From Vulcaniibacterium thermophilum (GTDB taxonomy: Bacteria > Pseudomonadota > Gammaproteobacteria > Xanthomonadales > Xanthomonadaceae): DNA of 64,000 bases. A model generated the notes under the pieces. It had not been told where the DNA came from and did not search any database. It was given only the letters and a program-made list of their open reading frames with translations. Made by a program: the position numbers and the translations under genes. Shown here piece after piece: positions 56,317-64,000 of the stretch. The first letter of the stretch is position 1, and each line of letters starts with the position of its first letter. The stretch is taken from assembly GCF_007923255.1 (NCBI RefSeq), contig NZ_VOHJ01000005.1, forward strand, positions 1 to 64,000, written 5' to 3'.

Positions 56317-56919
56317 CTACTGCATCAACGCCTGCCGCACCTCCGGCGGCAGCACGAGCGTTGCGGCGAACTGGGCGGCATGCTCGTTGAGCACCCGGCA
56401 TGCGTCGGCGGCGGAGCCCTGGATGCCCTTGGCGGTGTCCTGCATGTCCTGCGCCACGGTGACGCCGAGCTGGTCGCGCATCAGCGGATAGAGCGTTTCC
56501 GGATCGGTGCCGTTGCGCAGGAGAAGCGCGCGCGCGCGATCGCGTTCCGCTGCATGCACCGCATCGAAGGCCTTCGCGAACGGCGCCAGATCCACCCCGT
56601 GACTACGGCAGTACTCGGGCCGCGCACGCGTATTGACGAAGTAGAACCCGTAGAACAGCGAGGCCGCCGTCAGCGCGCGCTTGTCGCCGGTTTGCTGCGC
56701 GAGCTGGGCGGAGGCGCGCTCGGCAGCCACCGCCTGCAACGCTTCGGACTTGGCCAGGTTCGGATGGCGTTTGTCGGCTTCCGTCCGCAGCGTGTCCATC
56801 TCCGCCGCCATCGCCTCTTTCACCTCCTGCGGATCGGCGGGACGATCCTGCAACGCCTTGAGCACGACCATCGCGACCGCGATGGCCACCAGGCCAGCGA
56901 GCACTTTCCCCAGCGTCAT
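56317..56919 (-). CDS. Hypothetical protein with N-terminal membrane anchor
   Basis: A 200-residue protein with one helix at about 4-22 (GKVLAGLVAIAVAMVVLKAL) and a helical, charged remainder. It contains KRALTAASLFYGFYFVNTRARPEYCRSHGVDLAPFAKAFDAVH and CRVLNEHAAQFAATLVLPPEVRQALM, recalling small secreted helical proteins of xanthomonads. The two cysteines may pair. I cannot name the family. GGGGAG lies 9 nt before the ATG. Confidence 0.7.
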   Translation of the reverse strand: MTLGKVLAGLVAIAVAMVVLKALQDRPADPQEVKEAMAAEMDTLRTEADKRHPNLAKSEALQAVAAERASAQLAQQTGDKRALTAASLFYGFYFVNTRARPEYCRSHGVDLAPFAKAFDAVHAAERDRARALLLRNGTDPETLYPLMRDQLGVTVAQDMQDTAKGIQGSAADACRVLNEHAAQFAATLVLPPEVRQALMQ

Positions 56920-57256
56920 GAGACCACTCCCCCTGTCGAGGGTTGCAGTCTAACGCTCGAGCCCCCGCGACATTCCTTTCAGACGGGCGAATGTCGCGTG
57001 TCGTGGGCGGGCGCCACGAACGCCTCGCGTTGTGCTGCTGTGCGCTCCAGGTGATACAGGTAATACGGGCGATCCGGCGACTCGGCCACGGGCGTGCCGA
57101 GCGCGCGGCGTCGCCAGTATCCGCTCCGCCTCCGGCAAAATGCGCCTACGGCCGCGACGGCCCCCGTGCGATGGCGGGAGCCAAGACCCGGCACTTCGCA
57201 GGCGTCCGCCCCCCGCACCGACCGAGCTGTCGATCCGCCACGGATCGAATACTCGC
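56920..57256. other. 337-bp gap with no supported gene
   Basis: This lies between two leftward hypothetical genes. The minus-strand frame around 57120-56979 reads like a protein end (SPDRPYYLYHLERTAAQREAF) but has no start or family match I can support, so it may be a gene fragment. No hairpin or promoter stands out. Confidence 0.3.
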
Positions 57257-57721
57257 TCAGCGTGTGCGCTCGGCCTGGTGCTGCGAGCGATACGAGGAAG
57301 GCCGCTTCTGCGCCATCATCGGAAACGTCGCGCCGCTGTGGTAGGTCACGGTCCCGCACATGAAGTCGCCCTTGGCCGAAAGCCTGCCGTCGAACGTGAC
57401 ATCGCCCTCGGCGGAAGCGACCACCATCCGGATGCGGTTGCCGGTCAGCGTGATCGAGCGCAGGACCACCGGCGCGGTCCGCACGGGCACCAGCGCGCCG
57501 CCGTACTCGGCGCCGACGAAGCCGATGGACATGACGCCGAAGCTGGGCGCTCCCTGGGGAACCATGAGGAAATCCCAATTGCCGTGCAGGTTCGGAGCCT
57601 CGCCGCCCGTCTCCTCCGCGCCGGCGTCGCAGGTCATGGCGACCGAAGCCGCCGGCGGTGTCGCAATGGCTTCAGGCGCGGCGAAGGCGGCGGCCAGGGC
57701 CAGCAGGATCGAGCGTTTCAT
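57257..57721 (-). CDS. Secreted hypothetical protein
   Basis: A 154-residue protein with a signal peptide (MKRSILLALAAAFAAPEAIA). The body is beta-rich: NLHGNWDFLMVPQGAPSFGVMSIGFVGAEYGG, a repeated 'SITLTGNRIRMVVASAEGDVTFDGRLSAKGDFMCGTV' region split here as SITLTGNRIRMVV and EGDVTFDGRL, then GATFPMMAQKRP. It resembles lipocalin-like or extracellular barrel proteins but I cannot assign a family. GGAG with a 7-nt gap favours the ATG at 57721 over 57727. Confidence 0.6.
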   Translation of the reverse strand: MKRSILLALAAAFAAPEAIATPPAASVAMTCDAGAEETGGEAPNLHGNWDFLMVPQGAPSFGVMSIGFVGAEYGGALVPVRTAPVVLRSITLTGNRIRMVVASAEGDVTFDGRLSAKGDFMCGTVTYHSGATFPMMAQKRPSSYRSQHQAERTR

Positions 57722-57970
57722 CTTCATTCTCCGGGTCGGACAGGCGTTGAGTGGGTCGGCGCGCGTCGCGCGGTGCCCGGACGCCGGCGGCATGGGGCAT
57801 GCCAGTGTCGAACACGAACGCCCCGCCGCCACCTGCCAAAAGGGGGTCACTTCCGGCCGCACGCGCACGGCGCGCCGCGCCGTTGCGCCCCGGCCTACGG
57901 CGCGTCGCCCGCCGAAGCCATCAGCGACGAAGAACCGCGGTTATGTGCGTCTGCCTTCAGCAGCAACGCT

Positions 57971-58030
57971 GCGTACGGAGGCGACGACGACCGCGCAACG
58001 GTATCGGCGTCGTTCGAACTGAAGCGTTGA
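57971..58030 (+). pseudogene. Decayed C-terminus of a second SIMPL-domain gene
   Basis: The frame ending at 58030 reads AYGGDDDRATVSASFELKR and stops. It matches the typical SIMPL end (RVSAVFELKR in the intact gene at 55322) both in protein and in the final bases (TTCGARCTGAAGCGKTGA). Upstream the frame quickly loses resemblance and no start or signal peptide is found. I infer a truncated paralogue; only about 20 codons are convincing. Confidence 0.45.
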
Positions 58031-58049
58031 GGCCTGCGCGGCGCAAGGC

Positions 58050-58074
58050 CCCGGGTGCGCTGCGCTTACCCGGG
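58050..58074. repeat. REP-like hairpin
   Basis: CCCGGGT and ACCCGGG arms enclose GCGCTGCGCTT, followed by CTACG. It is the same family as the palindrome at 56216 and lies right after the SIMPL remnant. The region 57728-57970 contains no supported gene. Confidence 0.7.
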
Positions 58075-58122
58075 CTACGCCGGCTGCGAGCAGGCCGCGC
58101 CGCGGTCCGCCGATGGATGGGC

Positions 58123-58977
58123 TCAATCCTCGTCCTGCGCCTCGCGCCCTTGCTGGCGGATCAGCGCGAGTTCGCGCGCGTCGTTGATCGCATCGCGCAC
58201 GCTGTCGAGATCGACGTCGCGCTCGTCGGGCGTGAACTCACCGCTGAGCTCGGTGTCCGGCTGCAGCGCGCCGGCTTCGAACAGCGCCCACATCTCCTCG
58301 CCGAACCACGTGTCGAGCAGGTCCGGCGCCCAGCGGCCGAGGCTGGCGGTGAGGTTGTTGACGTCGCGCAGCAGCATCGTGCGCGCGGCGTTGTTGCCCG
58401 CGGCGCTCACCACCTGGGGAAAGTCGATCACCACCGGGCCGTCGGGGCCGACGAGCACGTTGTATTCCGACAGGTCGCCGTGGATGAGGCCGCTGCACAG
58501 CATCCGCACCACGTCGCGTACCAGCACGCGGTGGAATGCGCGCGCCTGCGCCTCGGTGAGCTCGACTTCGCCCAGGCGCGGTGCGGAATGGCCGTCCGCA
58601 TCGGTGACCAGCTCCATCACCAGCACGCCGTGGAAGTAGCCGTACGGTTCCGGCACGCGCACGCCGGCGGCGCGCAGTTGGTACAGCGCGTCCACCTCGG
58701 TGTTCTTCCATTCGGCTTCCTGCTGCTTGCGGCCGTAGCGCGTGGCCTTGCCGATCGCACGCGCCTCGCGGCTGCCGCGCACCTTGCGCCCTTCCTGGTA
58801 CTGCACGCGCTGCTTGAAGCTGCGCTGCGCCATGTCCTTGTAAACCTTCGCGCAACGCACCTCGTCGCCCGCGCGCACCACGTACACGGCCGCTTCCTTG
58901 CCGCTCTTGAGCGGGCGCACCACCGCGTCGATCACGCCGTCGTCGATCAGCGGCTGCAGGGTTTCGGGGGTCTTCAC
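58123..58977 (-). CDS. RIO1-family serine kinase
   Basis: A 284-residue atypical kinase. Features are SGKEAAVYVVRAGDEVRCAKVYKD (P-loop-like and catalytic lysine), RQVFG-less lobe linker, then GLIHGDLSEYNVLVGPDGPVVIDFPQ, split as HGDLSEYNVL and VVIDFPQ (catalytic Asp, Asn and metal Asp), and the RDVNNLTASLGRWAP tail. I start at the GTG at 58977 because homologues, as I recall them, begin near MKTPxxLQPLIDDG; the frame stays open to a GTG at 59058, but that codon lies in the IS end. Substrate unknown. The IS relic sits about 50 bp upstream and may have replaced its promoter. Confidence 0.88.
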   Translation of the reverse strand: MKTPETLQPLIDDGVIDAVVRPLKSGKEAAVYVVRAGDEVRCAKVYKDMAQRSFKQRVQYQEGRKVRGSREARAIGKATRYGRKQQEAEWKNTEVDALYQLRAAGVRVPEPYGYFHGVLVMELVTDADGHSAPRLGEVELTEAQARAFHRVLVRDVVRMLCSGLIHGDLSEYNVLVGPDGPVVIDFPQVVSAAGNNAARTMLLRDVNNLTASLGRWAPDLLDTWFGEEMWALFEAGALQPDTELSGEFTPDERDVDLDSVRDAINDARELALIRQQGREAQDED

Positions 58978-59097
58978 GGCATCCGGGCGGGCATCGACGA
59001 AGCCGCCGACGGGCGTGCAGTGTCGCAGGGATGACCTGCCCCCGCTGAGCCGTACCACTCGAAGCTAGGTAGAGTCCGTCGCCAAGAGAGGACGGAC

Positions 59098-59364
59098 ATG
59101 CGCAAGAGTCGCTTCACCACGGAACAGATCATTGGCTTTCTCAAGCAGGCCGAAGCCGGCATGGCGGTATCGGAGTTGGGCCGGCAGCACGGCTTCAGCC
59201 CGGCCAGCTTCTACGCCTGGCGCGCCAAGTACGGCGGCATGGAAGCGGAGGACGCCAAGCGCCTGAAGGAGCTCGAGTCCGAGAACGCGCGGCTCAAGCG
59301 GTTGCTGGCCGAAGCGCATCTGGACATCGAGGCGCTGAAGGTCGGCTTTGGGGTAAAACGCTAG
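59098..59364 (+). CDS. IS3-family transposase OrfA
   Basis: An 88-residue HTH protein with RKSRFTTEQIIGFLKQAEAGMAVSELGRQHGFSPASFYAWRAKYGGME and a leucine-zipper-like end (LKELESENARLKRLLAEAHLDIEALK). It is intact and is the DNA-binding part of IS3-family transposases, normally fused to OrfB by frameshifting. Without OrfB it cannot transpose. AGAGAGGAC precedes the ATG. Confidence 0.93.
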   Translation: MRKSRFTTEQIIGFLKQAEAGMAVSELGRQHGFSPASFYAWRAKYGGMEAEDAKRLKELESENARLKRLLAEAHLDIEALKVGFGVKR

Positions 59365-59396
59365 CCCCGCAACGCAAGCGCGAGGCGGTCCGTCGC

Positions 59397-59788
59397 ATGC
59401 TCGAAGCCACGGCAGTGAGCGAGCGACGGGCCTGCCGCCTTGCGGGGCTGTCCCGCGATGCGTTCCGCCACCCGCCCGGGCAGGCGCCTGCGACGCAGGC
59501 GCTGTCGGCGCGGATCATCGAGCTGGCGCAGGTGCGCCGCAGGTTCGGCTACCGCCGCCTGCACGACCTGCTGCGTCCGGAGTACCGTTCCGGGACGAGT
59601 GCTTGAACGAACACTGGTTCACTTCACTTGCCCAGGCCCGCAACGTCATCGCCGAGTGGCGCCGGGACTACAACGAGGTTCGACCACACAGCAGCTGCGG
59701 ACGCATCCCACCCGCCCAATTCGCTGCCAATCACCGCACCCAAACCCACCAGGCCGAAGTACCCTTCAACCCCGGGCTCTCCCAGTAA
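59397..59788 (+). pseudogene. Internally deleted IS3-family transposase OrfB
   Basis: The N-terminal part (SERRACRLAGLSRDAF, RRRFGYRRLHDLL) runs in one frame to about 59590. It then joins abruptly to the C-terminal part FRDECLNEHWFTSLAQARNVI...RPHSSCGRIPPAQF in another frame. The DDE core that should lie between, several hundred bases, is missing and the junction shifts the frame, so no functional integrase can be made. Confidence 0.9.
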
Positions 59789-59831
59789 CTGGTGGTACGG
59801 CTACTGGGGGCAGGTCAGCATGTTTCTCTCC

Positions 59832-59862
59832 GAAAGAAAAGCCCCCGACCTTTGCGGGGGCT
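59832..59862 (-). terminator. Rho-independent terminator of aceE
   Basis: An 8-bp stem AGCCCCCG/CGGGGGCT with a 7-nt loop is followed on the minus strand by TTTTCTTTC. It lies 9 bp past the aceE stop. The aceE transcript therefore ends before the IS relic, so a downstream aceF/lpd operon is not expected. Confidence 0.9.
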
Positions 59863-59870
59863 CCCTGACA

Positions 59871-62558
<2,688 letters not shown>

Positions 62559-62603
62559 GCGTGGGGGCTCCGGCGCCGTCGCGGCGCGTGGTTTTCGTCG
62601 GCG

Positions 62604-62623
62604 GTTAGAGTCCGGATTCTAAC
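62604..62623. promoter_or_regulatory. Palindrome overlapping the aceE -10
   Basis: GTTAGAGTCCGGATTCTAAC is a near-perfect 20-bp palindrome (one mismatched pair). On the minus strand it contains TAGAAT (62621-62616), a good -10, about 58 nt before the aceE ATG. No -35 is evident. A repressor or activator site controlling aceE is plausible; the regulator is unknown. Confidence 0.5.
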
Positions 62624-62833
62624 AGCCGCTCGCGGCGCGACCTGGGCCGCCTGAAGGACGCTGAATTCGTATTCGCGGCGGGTGGAACGCGCGTCCAACG
62701 TGCCCGTCGCCCCGGCGCAGGCCGCGGCCCATGGTTCGCTGCTGCGGTGGCGTTGCTGCGGGAAGCCAAAGCACATTGGGCCCCGGCCTGCGCCGGGCGA
62801 TGGGGATGCGGGTGATGCAGAGGGCGAAGCGGA

Positions 62834-63724
62834 TCACGCGAGCTGCAACCGCTCGGCGAGGAAGTCGACGAACACGCGCACCTTGGGCGCGAGGTTGCGC
62901 CGGGTGGGGAAGATCGCGGCGACCACGGCCGGTTCCGGTTCGTAGGCTTCCAGCAGCGGCACCAGCGCGCCGGAGGCGAGTTCGTCCTTCAGGAACAGCG
63001 CCGGGAAGCGCAGGATGCCCAGGCCATCGAGCACCGCGCGCTTGAGCGCGCCGTCGTTGTTGCAGCGGATGCGGCCACCCACGCGCACGGCGACCCGCTG
63101 GCCGTTGACGCGGTAGCGCCACTCGCTGGGGGTGCGATCGAGGCTGTAGCCGAGGCAGTCGTGATGTTGCAGATCGGCCGGCGTCCGCGGCACGCCGCGC
63201 GCGGCGAGGTACGCCGGCGTGGCCACCGTCAGCAGCCGCGTGCGCGCCAGCGGTCGTGCCACCAGTGAGGTGGGCGACATGTCGGTGCTGATCCGCAGGC
63301 CGACGTCGAACCCTTCGGCGACCAGATCGACCAGACGGTTGTCCAGGTCCAGTTCCAGGCGCAGATCCGGATAGCGCGCGCAGAACTCGCGCAACTGCGG
63401 CGCGAGCCACACCTCGCCGAAGTGCACCGGCGCGGTGATGCGCAGGCGGCCGCGCGGCGTGCCGGTGAGTTCGGTGACCGCGGCCTCGGCGGCGGCGAGA
63501 TCGGCCAGCGCGACGCTGGCCCGCGCATAGAGCGCCTCGCCCGCCTCGGTGAGCGTGAGGCGGCGCGTGGTGCGGTTGAGCAGGCGCGCGCCGAGGCGCT
63601 TCTCGAGGCGGCCGACGTACTTGCTGACCACCGCCTTGGACAGCTCCAGGTGTTCGGCCGCGGCAGTGAAGCTGCCGCGCTCGATCACCTGCACGAATAC
63701 CGCCAGGTCGGTCAGCGTGTCCAT
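62834..63724 (-). CDS. LysR-family transcriptional regulator
   Basis: A 296-residue regulator. The N-terminal winged helix is VFVQVIERGSFTAAAEHLELSKAVVSKYVGRLEKRLGARLLNRTTRRLTLTEAG, split as SFTAAAEHLELSKAVVSKYV and LEKRLGARLLNRTTRRLTLT. The substrate-binding region (about 90-290) fits the broad AaeR/CrgA-type group. I start at 63724, with GAAGG upstream, rather than at further in-frame starts. It is divergent from a rhodanese-like gene across 116 bp with an inverted repeat. Likely regulates that gene; inducer unknown. Confidence 0.92.
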   Translation of the reverse strand: MDTLTDLAVFVQVIERGSFTAAAEHLELSKAVVSKYVGRLEKRLGARLLNRTTRRLTLTEAGEALYARASVALADLAAAEAAVTELTGTPRGRLRITAPVHFGEVWLAPQLREFCARYPDLRLELDLDNRLVDLVAEGFDVGLRISTDMSPTSLVARPLARTRLLTVATPAYLAARGVPRTPADLQHHDCLGYSLDRTPSEWRYRVNGQRVAVRVGGRIRCNNDGALKRAVLDGLGILRFPALFLKDELASGALVPLLEAYEPEPAVVAAIFPTRRNLAPKVRVFVDFLAERLQLA

Positions 63725-63769
63725 CGATTTTGCCACCTTCGTGAACAATGCTATTCCCGCAGGGTGGAT

Positions 63770-63792
63770 TATTGACTTCGGTGCGGTCAATA
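63770..63792. promoter_or_regulatory. LysR-type operator candidate
   Basis: The inverted repeat TATTGAC (63770-63776) and GTCAATA (63786-63792), with 9 bp between, fits a LysR-type T-N11-A box. It lies midway between the divergent LysR and rhodanese-like genes, where such regulators normally bind. Confidence 0.55.
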
Positions 63793-63840
63793 GAGTGGTC
63801 GCCGAGCCGGAATTCCCCGGCGCCTGTTGGAGATTCGGCA

Positions 63841-64000
63841 TGACCACCCCCGCCTACGACTTCGAGCGCGCGCAGCGCTACTTCCAGGACCGCGTGGCCT
63901 TCACCACCGGCGTGCACGAGCTGGAGGTGCTGATCGGCAGCCCGCGCGCGGGCGCGCCGTTCCAGGTCGTCGACGTGCGTTTTCCCGACGACTACGCGCA
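63841..64000 (+). CDS. Rhodanese-like domain protein (partial, cut by window end)
   Basis: Only the first 53 codons are present. After a short helix (FERAQRYFQDRVAF), TTGVHELEVLI and FQVVDVRFPDDYA match the start of a rhodanese fold, the last being the RxPxxY-type region before the active-site loop, which is outside the window. TTGGAG precedes the ATG at 63841. Adjacency to a divergent LysR gene suggests it is the regulated target. Confidence 0.75.

Larger units (their letters stand above)
59032..59817 (+). mobile_element. Defective IS3-family insertion sequence
   Basis: About 786 bp bounded by imperfect inverted ends: left TGACCTGCCCCC-GCTG-AGCCGTACCAC (59032-59058) and right complement TGACCTGCCCCC-AGT-AGCCGTACCAC (59817-59792). 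It holds an intact orfA and the two ends of orfB, but the central part encoding the DDE catalytic domain is deleted. No flanking target duplication is seen (GGGA against GCAT), so it has probably suffered deletion or recombination. It can be mobilised only by transposase from an intact copy elsewhere. Confidence 0.9.

Noticed and set aside
56979-57120. Minus-strand protein-like tail SPDRPYYLYHLERTAAQREAF
   Set aside because: Looks protein-like but has no start, signal or family match, and the frame upstream is a shadow of the neighbouring gene. Kept only as a possible fragment.
59028-59821. Target-site duplication around the IS3 relic
   Set aside because: The flanks GGGA and GCAT do not match in any 3-4 bp register.

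Overview
The window is very GC-rich (roughly 70% by eye), gene-dense bacterial chromosome. The gene set points to the Xanthomonadaceae/Lysobacteraceae (Lysobacter-, Luteimonas- or Xanthomonas-like gammaproteobacteria). The supporting genes are an alpha-lytic-type secreted protease, a large TonB-dependent receptor, a pcm-tolC-waaA block, a PPi-dependent phosphofructokinase with a membrane pyrophosphatase, and abundant REP-like and GGGAATC-type heptamer repeats. This placement is inference from gene families; no rRNA gene lies inside the window.

Layout. 1-181: leader and promoter of an rRNA operon that runs leftward out of the window. 520-7840: DUF192 lipoprotein, rubredoxin, thiE, hemL, argD, gloA, a DUF2905 protein, an HSDL2-like SDR, a repeat island (6248-7179) and a RIO-like kinase. 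7900-13481: a DedA-PAP2-LssY membrane protein, a LON-domain protein, mpl and the secreted serine protease. 13551-20270: a phosphate-energy block (adk, PPi-dependent pfp, three small secreted proteins, H+-pumping pyrophosphatase, soluble pyrophosphatase). 20284-27614: an aspartyl/asparaginyl hydroxylase, a TonB receptor with an AraC regulator, and a membrane-anchored winged-helix/TolB-like sensor. 27766-31609: a channel-like protein coupled to a class A beta-lactamase-like hydrolase, then thiC behind a TPP riboswitch. 31726-39038: an RND efflux operon with a divergent TetR gene, then pcm and tolC. 39030-44727: a leftward operon rsmC-rsuA-HAD-MBL-DMT-waaA, much of it joined by ATGA overlaps. 44828-51798: a small hypothetical, bioD, pyrC, a porin-like protein, and the ybbP/ybbA-like ABC pair divergent from tesA. 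51826-58122: a repeat-rich stretch with small or unknown genes. 58123-64000: a RIO kinase, a decayed IS3-family element at its 5' end, aceE, a LysR regulator and the start of a rhodanese-like gene.

No phage, CRISPR array, tRNA, resistance island or biosynthetic cluster was recognised. The less ordinary material is repetitive and regulatory: two inverted heptamer arrays bracketing a three-copy hairpin repeat; two arrays of a roughly 138-bp unit made of two hairpins around a perfect TGACCGGTCA palindrome; several genes whose ATG sits 6-7 nt after a -10-like hexamer (candidate leaderless mRNAs); and an IS3 relic whose end supplies the first potential start codon of the RIO kinase frame. I found no convincing undescribed multi-gene system, and I give the unusual signals modest scores.
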